A DNA stretch of 64,000 nucleotides from the NCBI GenBank assembly GCA_035294225.1, contig DATGLH010000085.1, positions 29,002 through 93,001 of the forward strand, given 5' to 3'. Positions within the stretch are counted from its first letter, which is position 1. The number at the start of each line of letters is the position of its first letter. Positions 43,017-52,298 of the stretch are shown here, in pieces. Under the pieces are notes generated by a model that worked only from the letters and a program-made list of their open reading frames with translations, was not told the DNA's origin and made no database searches. The stretch comes from Trebonia sp035294225 (GTDB lineage: Bacteria; Actinomycetota; Actinomycetes; Streptosporangiales; Streptosporangiaceae). A program made the translations under genes and the position numbers.

Positions 43017-43973
43017 ATGAACACTACTGGCTCAGCGGAAGGCCGCGGCCGTTTGCTGATCTGCTTCGACTTCGAGGCTTCCTACGGCATGCCGCACAAG
43101 GGCGACCCGTACGACCTGCCGGGGAACGCCACGGCCATCCTTGAGGAACTGGCGAAACACCAGGCCCGGGCCGTTTTCTTCGTGGTCGGCCGGATGATCG
43201 ACGAGCACCCCGATGTCGTGCAGGCGATCGCCGACGCCGGCCATGAGATCGGCCTGCACGGCTATGACCACGACAACCTCGCCCGTTATGACGCTGAGGC
43301 GCTGGCGCTCCTTGACAAGAACCTGGCCCGGGTCACCTCGGTGATCGAGGACATGACCGGCCGCCGTCCCAACGCTTTCCGCGCCCCGTACCTGCTCGCA
43401 CCGAACTTCTACCGGGCCGAGGTGTACTCGATCCTCCGGGAGCAGGGGTTCCGCTGGGTATCCAACCGGGAGGTGCGCTACCCCGTCGAACTGCTCCGCC
43501 CTCGTCCGGGCAAGCTCCCCATGCCCTACGCGTGGCGCTCCCTCGACGGGTCACCCCGCCTGGCCCGCAACCGGGTCCTGCTCGCGATGCTCAACGCGGG
43601 GCTCATCACGAAGGAGGACTTCTTCGGATCGCGGGCGGCGCGGCTGCGCTGGCTGCTCGGCAAGCGCGACCCGTTCACCAGGGACGGCATGACGGAGGTC
43701 CCGGTCCACTCGCCGCTCGACTGCGACCTGGTCGGCCTGCCGCATCATGACGAGGACACCCCGAAGGTGGTGCTGGACTACTCGCGCGCCGTCGTCAGGG
43801 AGGCGGCCGCCACGCCGCCCGGTCAGCTGTCGACGCTCACGTTCCACGACTGGATCGTCACCGGGGGCAACCGGCTCGTGCTGCTCGCGGACGCGCTGAG
43901 CGCCGCCCGCGAGGCTGGCTCGGTCATCTCCACGATCTCGGAGAGCCCCGACTGGCTGCCCGCGGTCGCCTAA
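43017..43973 (+). CDS. Polysaccharide deacetylase (NodB-fold)
   Basis: The ATG at 43017 is preferred over 43011 because GCGGAG lies at correct spacing only for it. The 318-residue protein has LLICFDFEAS (catalytic Asp), FVVGRMIDEHPDVVQAIADAGHEIGLHGYDHDNL (metal His-x3-His), RPNAFRAPYL and a C-terminal LTFHDW. It probably removes acetyl from an amino sugar or acts on a lipid-linked intermediate (PuuE/HpnK-like). No signal peptide, so it acts in the cytoplasm. Its stop overlaps the convergent glycosyltransferase stop. Confidence 0.85.
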   Translation: MNTTGSAEGRGRLLICFDFEASYGMPHKGDPYDLPGNATAILEELAKHQARAVFFVVGRMIDEHPDVVQAIADAGHEIGLHGYDHDNLARYDAEALALLDKNLARVTSVIEDMTGRRPNAFRAPYLLAPNFYRAEVYSILREQGFRWVSNREVRYPVELLRPRPGKLPMPYAWRSLDGSPRLARNRVLLAMLNAGLITKEDFFGSRAARLRWLLGKRDPFTRDGMTEVPVHSPLDCDLVGLPHHDEDTPKVVLDYSRAVVREAAATPPGQLSTLTFHDWIVTGGNRLVLLADALSAAREAGSVISTISESPDWLPAVA

Positions 43974-45010
43974 CGCGAGGGTGTCACGCCGGAGGCGTCG
44001 GCGGGACTCGCACCGCGAGCCCCGCCGACGCTTTCCGTTCGGGGGGCACGGCTTGCCAAAGCGCCGGGACGCCGCCTGAAAAGCCAGGTCAGGCCGGCTA
44101 CCCGGCCTGTGAAGTAGGCAAGCAGAAGAGCGCTGTCGATGGCGATGGCAGCGGCCACGGATCGCCACCGTGCCAGCGGCGTCGCGAAGCGGCTGCGGAC
44201 GTGCTGCGCGCTGATCGCGGCCAGGAGCGCGACCGGAAGGGCAAGCCCGAGCGGGTTCACGAGCACCGCGACCGCCACTCCTGCCGCCAGGGCCGCCACG
44301 AACGCGCCTGCCGCCAGGTCGGGGACCCGTATCTGCCGGTAGACGAGCAGTTGCCTGGTCGCGCCCTTGCCGGTGGTGAACAGCCACCGGAACGAGCCGG
44401 GAAACGACTTGTTCTCGATGTGCTCGACCAGCAGGCCGGGCACGGTCCCGAACGACAGCCCGTGTCCCGCGGTCGCATGGTTGAGCGCGACATCCTCGCC
44501 TTCCCGCAGCGAAGGGTCGAAGCCCACGACGTCGAAGACCTGCCGCCGGTACAGCGCGTTGCTTCCCGTTACCGTCGTGGTGTGGCCGACCACCCGCGGA
44601 ACGAGCCGGGTCGCCTGGTATACGTAGGCGACGTCGCCGTCCGGGACGGCGGTCCCGCCCACCGCATCATGATCATGGCCGCGCAGCGCCTCCTCGGCGC
44701 GGGCGAACCAGTCGCCAGGCAGGATGATGTCCGCGTCGACGGTCGCGATCAGTTCGCCTTCCGCCGCCGCGATGCCCGTGCTCCGGGCGTACCCGCGACC
44801 GCGGTTCCGCGCCAGGTCGATCAGCCTGATGCGCGGGTTGCCCTCCGCACGGCCCCGGACAACGTCGGCCGTGGCGTCACGCGAGCCGTCGTTGACGACA
44901 ATGACCTCATAGTCGTCCAGGCCGGCGAGGGAGGTGATCGCGTCGAGCGTACGGCCGATGTTCCCGGCCTCGTTGTACGCGATGACGACGAAGCTGACAC
45001 GGACCCCCAC
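43970..45010 (-). CDS. Glycosyltransferase family 2 with C-terminal membrane segments
   Basis: A 346-residue GT2: VSFVVIAYNEAGNIGRTLDAI, VIVVNDGSRDAT, ATVDADIILPGDW (DxD), TTTVTGSNALYRRQVF and a GEDVAL motif for acceptor activation. Two hydrophobic segments follow (AAGAFVAALAAGVAVAVLV and a later pair). The start GTG 45010 has only a weak ribosome-binding site. Probable transfer to a polyprenyl-linked acceptor in exopolysaccharide assembly. Confidence 0.85.
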   Translation of the reverse strand: MGVRVSFVVIAYNEAGNIGRTLDAITSLAGLDDYEVIVVNDGSRDATADVVRGRAEGNPRIRLIDLARNRGRGYARSTGIAAAEGELIATVDADIILPGDWFARAEEALRGHDHDAVGGTAVPDGDVAYVYQATRLVPRVVGHTTTVTGSNALYRRQVFDVVGFDPSLREGEDVALNHATAGHGLSFGTVPGLLVEHIENKSFPGSFRWLFTTGKGATRQLLVYRQIRVPDLAAGAFVAALAAGVAVAVLVNPLGLALPVALLAAISAQHVRSRFATPLARWRSVAAAIAIDSALLLAYFTGRVAGLTWLFRRRPGALASRAPRTESVGGARGASPADASGVTPSR

Positions 45011-45051
45011 CGGCTAATCTCCGCGGCCCAGGCGCATGCGCACGATGCCCC

Positions 45052-46059
45052 TCAGCCGGCCGCGACCGCGTCGGGCTCGTCGGTGGCGTCGCTGTGCGCG
45101 TCGAACGGGACGATGCCCGGCAGTTCGGCTCCGTCTGGCAGTCCGGCGCCGTGTCCGTGCTCGCCGCCGGCGGCTCCCGGCGCGGGCCGGACGGCGCCAG
45201 CGTGCCTGGCACCGCTCCGCTTGAACGCGGGAATGGTCAGCCGGCTCTTCCGCTTGGTCCGCACCTTGAACAGGATGTGCAGGCACTCCAGCGCGTCCCA
45301 CACGTTGATCTTCTTGCCCTCGGCGTGGGACCGGCTGTAGTAGCTGATCGGGACCTCAAACGGCCTGATGCCGAGCCGGAGCAGGGCGGCGGTGATCTCG
45401 GTGTCCAGCCCGAATCCGTTCTCGCTCAGGGCCAGGCTGTTGAACGTGCTCCGCGGCATCAGCTTCAGGCACGTGTGCATATCGCTCAGGTACGCGTCGA
45501 ACATGAAGTTCATCAGGGTCGTGAGCACCTTGTTGCCGACCGCGTACCTGAACGAATGGTAAACGGTGTTATAGCCGAACAGACGCGCACCGTAGACAAC
45601 ATCGAACCGGCCGGTCTGGATGGGCTCAATCAGCCTCGGGATGTCCTTAGGCGTGTACTCAAGGTCAGCGTCGAACGGCAGGAGATGCGTCCCGGTGGCC
45701 AGCGACGCGGCGGTGCGGAGCGCGGCACCCTTGCCCTTGTTCTTGTCGTGCCTGTGGAAAATGAGCCTGGGATCCTTGAACTGCTGCACGATGCCGGGGG
45801 TCGCGTCGCTGCTGCCGTCATCGACGACGATGAGCTCTATCTCGCACGGGTAGTCCACCGCGAGGACCTCGCGAATCGCACGGCCAATCGTTCGCTGTTC
45901 ATTGAAGGCACACATAAGGATGGACACCTTGATCTCCGGCACCTGATCCACGGCATCCACCATGGCCGCGTCATCCAGGGACGCCTCCAACTGCTGCAAC
46001 GGAAAAACCGCGGGCTTGGCGGAGGCCCGCGGGCCGCGCACACGCTGAGTACCCGACAT
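45052..46059 (-). CDS. Polyprenyl-phosphate sugar transferase-like GT2 (DPM1-like)
   Basis: ATG 46059 has GAAGG upstream. After about 45 residues the GT2 domain reads VSILMCAFNEQRTIGRAIREVL, IVVDDGSSDATP, KGKGAALRTAASLATGTHLLPFDADLEYTP, then DMHTCLKLMPRSTF and SENGFGLDTEITAALLRLG, EVPISYYSRSHAEGKKI. This set marks dolichyl/undecaprenyl-phosphate mannose or glucose synthases. No membrane helix. The C-terminal about 60 residues are alanine/glycine/histidine-rich and unlike the family. It could supply a lipid-linked sugar for the GT-C-like and flippase proteins nearby. Confidence 0.87.
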   Translation of the reverse strand: MSGTQRVRGPRASAKPAVFPLQQLEASLDDAAMVDAVDQVPEIKVSILMCAFNEQRTIGRAIREVLAVDYPCEIELIVVDDGSSDATPGIVQQFKDPRLIFHRHDKNKGKGAALRTAASLATGTHLLPFDADLEYTPKDIPRLIEPIQTGRFDVVYGARLFGYNTVYHSFRYAVGNKVLTTLMNFMFDAYLSDMHTCLKLMPRSTFNSLALSENGFGLDTEITAALLRLGIRPFEVPISYYSRSHAEGKKINVWDALECLHILFKVRTKRKSRLTIPAFKRSGARHAGAVRPAPGAAGGEHGHGAGLPDGAELPGIVPFDAHSDATDEPDAVAAG

Positions 46060-46325
46060 CCTTCATCCTTTGCCTTCTCGGGAATAGTGCGTAACCCAAC
46101 CTCGGCCGCCTGGTCGCAACGTGGACGGACACGTGGTATCGGCAGATGTGTCCGATTTCAGCGACGGCCCACGCGAGTCATCTTAGGACACGCGCACTTC
46201 TATAGACGCTGGAACCTAAGAAACGGTTTACACGTCCCCGGATCCCGAAGGCGCTGAACGAGCCGTGAATGTGACGCTACCTTGAGTCATGCGTTATCGC
46301 CCGCACGGGCGGCCGTTCAGGGACT

Positions 46326-47186
46326 TCATGCGCTCGCGGCCCGGGCGACCAGCACGTTCTCACCCCGCCAGGCTTCGATGCCGAACTCCGGGACCGCCGC
46401 GAAGAAGGTCCTGGTGCAGCCGGCCTTAAACCAGTCATGCAGTTCTATGCAGATGGCATCGACCTGTGCCAGCCAGGGCTCCGGCGCGCTGAAGAGCTCC
46501 TTCTCCGCGCCCTCGATATCCACCTTGAGCAGGTCGACCCTGGCGAGGCCGTGGTCGCGGATGATGTCAGCGATGGTGATCGCGCGCACCGAGCCATCCG
46601 GCCGTCCGGCGATGTCCGGCGCAGCGCTCGCCGCCTCGGCGGCGTCCCGCACCTGGAGCCCCCACAACCCGGTTCCCGGGTCCGTGAGCGTCAGCGTGCC
46701 GGGCTGCGGCCACAGCGCGGCGTGCACCGGCTCGATGTTCGGGAAGGCCGATGTGTTCCGGACGAGCAGTTCGAAATTGCGCTCGCTCGCCTCCACCGCG
46801 ATCACCCGCACGCCTGGGTAGCGCATGGTGAAGTAAATCGCGGAAAGGCCGATGTAGGCGCCGCCGTCGATGATCGTGCGCGGCTGCCGCGGAAGGTCCC
46901 AGCCGTACTCGTGCCAGCGGAATATTCCGTTGAAAACGCTGATGTCGCTGCTGCCCAGGCGCAGGAAGACCTTGATGTCCGACCCGGGGACGGCCGCCTT
47001 GCACAGCTTCCCTCGCGCAGGCGGCCACACCGCGCTCAACAGGCAGAGCAGCGGCCCGCGGAAGAGCCCGAAGGCCCCGATGTAGCGGAACACGCGGTCC
47101 ACCCCGTGGTCGCTCAGCCCCCAGATCAGGCCGAGCGCTTGCACCACCCTCGCCGATGGCGAGCGCTTACCGACGGTGACAGCCAT
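46326..47186 (-). CDS. FkbM-family methyltransferase
   Basis: ATG 47186 follows GGGAGGTCCGAT. The 286-residue protein contains RTIIDGGAYIGLSAIYFTMRYPGVRVIAVEASERNFELLVRN (SAM-binding) and DLLKVDIEGAEKELFSAPEPWL, the FkbM signature. Such enzymes O-methylate sugars or polyketides. It is 22 bases upstream of the next gene's stop on the same strand, thus in an operon with the GT2 at 47209. Confidence 0.87.
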   Translation of the reverse strand: MAVTVGKRSPSARVVQALGLIWGLSDHGVDRVFRYIGAFGLFRGPLLCLLSAVWPPARGKLCKAAVPGSDIKVFLRLGSSDISVFNGIFRWHEYGWDLPRQPRTIIDGGAYIGLSAIYFTMRYPGVRVIAVEASERNFELLVRNTSAFPNIEPVHAALWPQPGTLTLTDPGTGLWGLQVRDAAEAASAAPDIAGRPDGSVRAITIADIIRDHGLARVDLLKVDIEGAEKELFSAPEPWLAQVDAICIELHDWFKAGCTRTFFAAVPEFGIEAWRGENVLVARAASA

Positions 47187-47208
47187 ATCGGACCTCCCGG
47201 CCGGCGGT

Positions 47209-48117
47209 TCAGTCAGCCGCGCGGGCAGCCCCGCGCGCGCCCAGGAGCTGCTGCTTGCGCCTGCTGAGTTCCGGCGCGATGACTTCCGTGAACATGCGCC
47301 GTACCGCGAACTTCACGATGTAGACGTAAAGGTTTCCCAGGTCGAACTCCCTGGCGATGAGCTCGCGGTGCTTGCGCACGAACCGCCAGTTGTTCCGGAC
47401 CACCCAGGTAACCCGTTTGAATCCATGGGTGGTGTGCACGCCCCCATGGTCGTTCTCGATCTCAACGTTGAAACTTATCGCATGCGGGCAGAAGAACAGC
47501 TTGTAACCGGCCTCCCACGCCGAGAGCTGGAAATCGGATTCTTCCCGCCAGGCGTTGCCGCGGTATGTTTCGTGATCAAACCGCACCTTGCGGAAAATCT
47601 CGGTCCTGGCGAGCATCGGGGCCGGCAGCAGCGGCTGCTCCTGATCCTCCCTGGTGTTTATGCCGGGATGGACCATAAGCGTGCGCCGGTTGACCGCGGG
47701 GCCGGTTATCCGGTCGGTCCGCGCTATGGATTGCGCCTGGGTATGCAGCTCCCACCGGAAGACATTCCGCCCGGAGATTATGTCGGCGCCGGTTTTCGCC
47801 ATATGCGCCAGGAGCGTCGCGAAGAAATTCGGCGTCAGCTCAAGGTCATCCTCGCCGGTAAAAGCATATTCGCATTCCGCGAGCTCGAGTCCCCGGTTAC
47901 GCGAGTAGGGCAGCCCCTTGTTGGTGACGTTGTCGACGTAGCGGACGCGCGGGTCGCTCGCGCTCACTTCCCTGACGTACTCCAGCGTCCCGTCGCTGCA
48001 CCCGTCGACGACGACGATCACTTCCTTGACTTCCTCGTGGGCGAGGAACATGGGGATCGCCTTGCGCAGGTAGGGCAGGCGGTCCTTGGTGGGCACCACG
48101 ACCGAGATGTCCGTCAT
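47209..48117 (-). CDS. Glycosyltransferase family 2
   Basis: ATG 48117 has a strong AGGAGAAGAGG ribosome-binding site. A 302-residue GT2 with ISVVVPTKDRLPYLRKAI, VIVVVDGCSDGTLEYV, LAECEYAFTGEDDLELTP (DD/DxD region) and WREESDFQLSAWEAGYKLFFCPHA. Leads a minus-strand pair with the FkbM methyltransferase; likely adds one sugar that is then methylated. Confidence 0.87.
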   Translation of the reverse strand: MTDISVVVPTKDRLPYLRKAIPMFLAHEEVKEVIVVVDGCSDGTLEYVREVSASDPRVRYVDNVTNKGLPYSRNRGLELAECEYAFTGEDDLELTPNFFATLLAHMAKTGADIISGRNVFRWELHTQAQSIARTDRITGPAVNRRTLMVHPGINTREDQEQPLLPAPMLARTEIFRKVRFDHETYRGNAWREESDFQLSAWEAGYKLFFCPHAISFNVEIENDHGGVHTTHGFKRVTWVVRNNWRFVRKHRELIAREFDLGNLYVYIVKFAVRRMFTEVIAPELSRRKQQLLGARGAARAAD

Positions 48118-48515
48118 CAGGCCTCTTCTCCTGTCGCTTTCTATGACGGGGCTGACGTTTAGGCCTGGTGGCTCACAGCGGTATGGGACCGGTAGCTCAC
48201 ATCGATGCCCGCCCAAGGGTACTTTACCAGCGAGCGCCCGGCAGGCCGTTCGACCATCTCCTGGCGTCAGGAGAGCCTGGGCGCCACCCACTGCCGTGCT
48301 AGGCCAGCGGCCAATATGGAACTGTGACGTTAACGTGACTGCCTGTATCTTCTCGGGTCACCTGACCTCATGGTTATGCTCTGGTCGCCAGGGTATGCTG
48401 ACTCCGTGTCGTCACCAGATTCGCGGGAGAGAGGATAGCGTGCCCAGGGCAGGCGCACTCATTGCGGCAGTGGTCCAGCCAGAGCAGTCGGCACGGGATT
48501 AGTGGCATAGGGTTA
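48118..48515. promoter_or_regulatory. Divergent intergenic region with palindrome
   Basis: 398 bases between the divergent GT2 and flippase starts. It contains the perfect 10-bp palindrome ACGTTAACGT at 48327-48336, flanked by TG and GA. No gene is supported; promoters for both directions must lie here. Confidence 0.4.
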
Positions 48516-50273
48516 GTGGTACGCAGCGCACAGCGGGAGACCGCCCTGGCCCCCCCGCAGCGGCGGGGGCCCTCTTCCATCTTCGGCCTCGTCCGCCGGG
48601 TCTTCGCGGAGAAGCTCTTCAAGAACTCCGCATTCATGATCCTTGACCTGGGGCTCAGCGCCGTGACCGGATTCGGCACGCTAACCCTGGTCACCCACAT
48701 ATTCCCCGTGCGGTATGTGGGGCTCGCCGCCGCCGCCGTCTCCGCGGCCTCGCTCGTCACCTATATCACGCAGTTCGGCGTCAACTATTCCGTGCCGCGG
48801 TACCTGCCGACCGCCAAGAACCGTACCGCGCTGATCAACACGGTGCTCACCGCGGTGATGGCGAGCACGCTGGTCGGCTCCGTGATCTTCCTGGCGCTGC
48901 CGTACGCGAGGAAGCTCTGGCCGCTCGGCGGCCTGGCCTTCGGCGTCCTCTTCGTCGCCACCACGTGCCTCCAGGCCGGGATGACCGTGCTTTCCACCGT
49001 GATAGTCGCCGACCGGGCCGCCGACAAGCTGGTGACCATCGGCGCCATCCCGCTCGTCGCCCAGCTGGCCGCCCCGCCGGGGCTTTCATTCCTCGGTCCC
49101 CTCGGCGCCTTCCTCTCCCGCGTGAGCGGCGACTTCTTCGGCTTCGCCACCTTCGCATGGCTGCTCGCCAAGCGGGGACACCGCTTCCGGCCGCAGATCG
49201 ATATCGCCGCGACCCGGGACGTGATCAAGTTCTCGGCCGGCATGTACGTCGCGAACATCATCGGCGGCATGCCGTCGCTGCTCCTGCCGCTCGTGGTGCT
49301 CTCCAGGGTCGGCCCCCAGCAGAGCGCGTACTGGTCGATCGCCATGTCAATCGGCTCGCTCATCTTCTCGCTGCCGGGCTCCATCACCCAGGCACTGCTG
49401 CCGGAGGTCTCGTCCCGGCCCGCCGAGCGGCGCGCCCTGCTGCTCCGGTCCTCCTACCTCATCATGGCCATGGTGGTGCCCGCGCTCGTCATCGCCTATA
49501 TCTTCGCGCCGCTTGCCCTGGACATCTTCGGCCACAGCTACAGCTCCGGGGCCATCGCTCCGCTGCGCTGGCTGATAGTCGCGGGCTTCATCACGATGCT
49601 CAACTACGTGACCGGCGCGATCTTGTTCCTGGCCAAGAAGAGCATGATGGTCACGATCGTCAACCTCGTCGACGCGATCGTGGTGCTCGGCCTGGTGATG
49701 CTGTGGGCCACCAACGTCACGCAGATCGCCATCGCCTGGATGATCGGCGATGTCGGGAACACGGTGCTGTTCGGTTTCTTCGCCTTCCTCGCGGTGCGCG
49801 AGGTGGGCGGCCGCTTCGAGGAACTCGGCGGCGACGAGGCGGCCGCCGCCGTCGACGCGGCGGTGCCCGCGGAGCTGACGGCGACATCCCAGCAGCGGGC
49901 CCTGGGCGTGCTCGCCACGCTCGCGGAACAGCAGCGCGCGGTGGACAGCAGGTTCCGGCCGTACCGCCCGTCGCTGACCGATTCACAGGGCCTGTTCACC
50001 ATCGCGGCGCTGCACGCCGCCGAGCGCCAGCGGGAAAGGATCCTCCGCAGCACGGCCATGAACCCCATAGCGGACCCGAAGCCCACCACGGCCGAGCCCC
50101 GCACTGCGCGCCCGGGCCCGGACCGCCTCGCGAGACGGGCGAGCGAGGACGTTGAGCATCAGCGGGCGTTTGACCTTCTCTTCAGGCTGTCCGAGCTACA
50201 GCGAAGCCAGCCGGACAGCCCGGACGACTATCCGGAAAGACCCCGCCGAACCTCCCGGAGACCGGAAGAATAG
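48516..50273 (+). CDS. Polysaccharide flippase (Wzx/MATE-like) with repeated-helix C-terminal tail
   Basis: GTG 48516 is the likeliest start (TTG 48462 also in frame). Residues 25-430 contain about 12-14 hydrophobic segments of the polysaccharide transporter family (FMILDLGLSAVTGFGTLTLVTHIF, YVANIIGGMPSLLLPLVVLSRVG). It would move lipid-linked repeat units across the membrane. A hydrophilic tail of about 150 residues carries three related helical motifs, ALGVLATLAEQQR, LFTIAALHAAERQR and AFDLLFRLSELQR, separated by proline-rich spacers. The tail is not part of the transporter fold. Confidence 0.85.
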   Translation: MVRSAQRETALAPPQRRGPSSIFGLVRRVFAEKLFKNSAFMILDLGLSAVTGFGTLTLVTHIFPVRYVGLAAAAVSAASLVTYITQFGVNYSVPRYLPTAKNRTALINTVLTAVMASTLVGSVIFLALPYARKLWPLGGLAFGVLFVATTCLQAGMTVLSTVIVADRAADKLVTIGAIPLVAQLAAPPGLSFLGPLGAFLSRVSGDFFGFATFAWLLAKRGHRFRPQIDIAATRDVIKFSAGMYVANIIGGMPSLLLPLVVLSRVGPQQSAYWSIAMSIGSLIFSLPGSITQALLPEVSSRPAERRALLLRSSYLIMAMVVPALVIAYIFAPLALDIFGHSYSSGAIAPLRWLIVAGFITMLNYVTGAILFLAKKSMMVTIVNLVDAIVVLGLVMLWATNVTQIAIAWMIGDVGNTVLFGFFAFLAVREVGGRFEELGGDEAAAAVDAAVPAELTATSQQRALGVLATLAEQQRAVDSRFRPYRPSLTDSQGLFTIAALHAAERQRERILRSTAMNPIADPKPTTAEPRTARPGPDRLARRASEDVEHQRAFDLLFRLSELQRSQPDSPDDYPERPRRTSRRPEE

Positions 50274-50329
50274 CGGCGGCGTCCGGGCCATGCCGGCCGC
50301 CGCAAGCGCTACGAGAGGGGGTAGCCACG

Positions 50330-51376
50330 GTGCCTGACCGCGGAGAAGCCGACCCTTCCCAGCACGTCCTGCACGTGATCGTGGGCCACAAGCTGCCGGT
50401 CTACTTCGCCAACGCGATCAACTCCGTGCTGCGCATGACGCGTGACGATGACGTCCTCATCGTCGACAACGCGAGCAACCTGCCGACGCTCACACGCGAA
50501 CTGCGACTGACCGCCGCCCGGGAGCCGCGGGTGCGCCTCCTGCTGCGGGAAACCAACGACACCACCCAGAACAGCAAGGTGGGCGGACTCTACGACGCCT
50601 ACAACGAGGCCATGGACCACGCGCTGCGCCACGGGTACGGCTACGTGCACATCATGCAGCACGACATGCAACTGCTCTGGTGGGACGAGACCGTCCTGCG
50701 GCTCGCCAGGGAGATCTTCGCGGAGTACCCCGAGTGCGTCAACATCCCGACGCAGGCGCTGCCGCGCCACGTCACCCTCTCCGGTGCCCTGGAGTACGTG
50801 AAGCCGAAGCTCATCCTCCTGCGCTCCTACGGCGTGACCGACACGGGCCTGTATGACCTGGCGAAGTGGCGCGCGCGCGGCATGCGGTTCGGCGGAAGCG
50901 AGTCGGCGCACGGGCGGAAGTACCGGGACGAGGGACTGCGCGTATTCGGCCATCCGCTGCCGACGGTGGCGCCCGTCCCGTGGCCGGCCGTCGTCCGGGC
51001 CGGGCGGGTGATAGGGCAAGAGGTGCAGCCCCGGCAGCAGTTCCTGCTCCGGCCGCTGACCGGCAGTGAGATCAGCCAGGTCAAAGAGTCCACCGAACCC
51101 GTCTGGCTGGAGGACATCTGCATCCCGTGGGGCTGGACCTGCCCGACGCCATACTGGGTGACCGACCTGCGGACGAACAGCTACTGGGTATACCGGTACC
51201 GCGACATCCGCAGCCGCGGGATACGCGCGGCATGGCCACGGTGGGAACGGCGCGGCCTGCCCGCGGGCACCTCGCTGCGCGGGGTGCAGCGCCAGCCGCG
51301 GTTCGGCCGCTGGCAACTGGTTATCCAGCCGGCCTGGCATACGGCACGCCAGGCCATCCGCCGGCCGCGCCCATAG
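50330..51376 (+). CDS. GT2-like glycosyltransferase
   Basis: GTG 50330 follows GAGAGGGGG. The 348-residue protein begins LHVIVGHKLPVYFANAINSVLRMTRDDDVLIVDNASNLPTL, the nucleotide-binding half of a GT-A fold, with a histidine/methionine acceptor region YVHIMQHDMQLLWWDETV in place of a clear DxD. The C-terminal half is tryptophan-rich (EDICIPWGWTCPTPYWVTDL) and of unknown role. Same strand as the flippase, 56 bases downstream, so probably co-transcribed. Confidence 0.7.
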   Translation: MPDRGEADPSQHVLHVIVGHKLPVYFANAINSVLRMTRDDDVLIVDNASNLPTLTRELRLTAAREPRVRLLLRETNDTTQNSKVGGLYDAYNEAMDHALRHGYGYVHIMQHDMQLLWWDETVLRLAREIFAEYPECVNIPTQALPRHVTLSGALEYVKPKLILLRSYGVTDTGLYDLAKWRARGMRFGGSESAHGRKYRDEGLRVFGHPLPTVAPVPWPAVVRAGRVIGQEVQPRQQFLLRPLTGSEISQVKESTEPVWLEDICIPWGWTCPTPYWVTDLRTNSYWVYRYRDIRSRGIRAAWPRWERRGLPAGTSLRGVQRQPRFGRWQLVIQPAWHTARQAIRRPRP

Positions 51377-51381
51377 CCGCG

Positions 51382-52248
51382 TCAGGCCCGGGCGGCCCTG
51401 AAGATGCCGCGTATCTCATCCTCCGTCATGCTGCCCCAGGAGCGGACGGAGTGCGTCACCAGCTTCTTGCCGGCGAGCAGGTCTTCCGGGTGCGCCGGGA
51501 GCCCGCGCCATTTCAAGGCCATGGGATCCTCCGGGCGCCCGAAGTCGGCGATACGGTATCCGGCCGCCACCGTGACCAGCCCCATGATGTGGTCCTCCCC
51601 GAGCCTGCTCGTCGCGAGGCACGGCTGCTTGAACCAGCCCCTGGCGTAGATCTCGTCGGCCGCCGGGAAGCTGTGAATGTAACTGCCGCCGAGCGTGTGC
51701 TCACCGTCGGTGTACCCATGCTGCCTGGCCAGCGCCCGCAGCTCGCGCAGCCGCTGCCAGCGTGCCGGGTGACGCAAGCCCCGAAATCCTGTCTCGATCT
51801 GGATCCTGCGGGCGGGCCATGACCAGTCGCGCGGGTTGCCGTCCGGAGCGATCCGGTACGATCCCAGGAGTCCCACCGCCGGGTTTTCGCCGAATTCCCT
51901 GGCGGCGCACTCCTCGATCCCGGAGCCGATGATCAGCGCATCGGTGTCGAGCCGCAGGATGATGTCGGGTTCATATCGCTCGAGCAGCCACTGGTAGCCG
52001 GCGGCTATCTTCACCCACAGTCCCCCGAGCCCTCCGGGAGCACGCGGCGGGCTGGGCAGCACGACCGTGTCCGGAGACATCTCGCGTACCTGCTGTCCGA
52101 AGCCGGGGCAGCCGACCGTGTCGTCGATGACAACGATGATCCGCGATTTGTCGAGGTAATACAGCGCGCTGGCCAGGGTGTCGACGGCGGCCTCGGAGTC
52201 CTTCGGTCCGACTGGCAGCACTACCCCGATCCGCTTAGGTTCCCGCAC
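51382..52248 (-). CDS. GT-A-fold glycosyltransferase-like protein, family unknown
   Basis: GTG 52248 with GGAG upstream. The 288-residue protein has RIGVVLPVGPKDSEAAVDTLASALYYL, IIVVIDDTVG, a DxD-like IILRLDTDALIIG near residue 100, and GEDHIMGLVTVAAGY near 215, a pattern of sugar-nucleotide-dependent transferases. No exact family is recognised. It converges on the preceding gene with 5 bases between. Confidence 0.65.
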   Translation of the reverse strand: MREPKRIGVVLPVGPKDSEAAVDTLASALYYLDKSRIIVVIDDTVGCPGFGQQVREMSPDTVVLPSPPRAPGGLGGLWVKIAAGYQWLLERYEPDIILRLDTDALIIGSGIEECAAREFGENPAVGLLGSYRIAPDGNPRDWSWPARRIQIETGFRGLRHPARWQRLRELRALARQHGYTDGEHTLGGSYIHSFPAADEIYARGWFKQPCLATSRLGEDHIMGLVTVAAGYRIADFGRPEDPMALKWRGLPAHPEDLLAGKKLVTHSVRSWGSMTEDEIRGIFRAARA

Positions 52249-52298
52249 GTTACCACTCCGTTCCCCGCCCCCGGGTTTCCCGCGCCGATCGGAAATAT

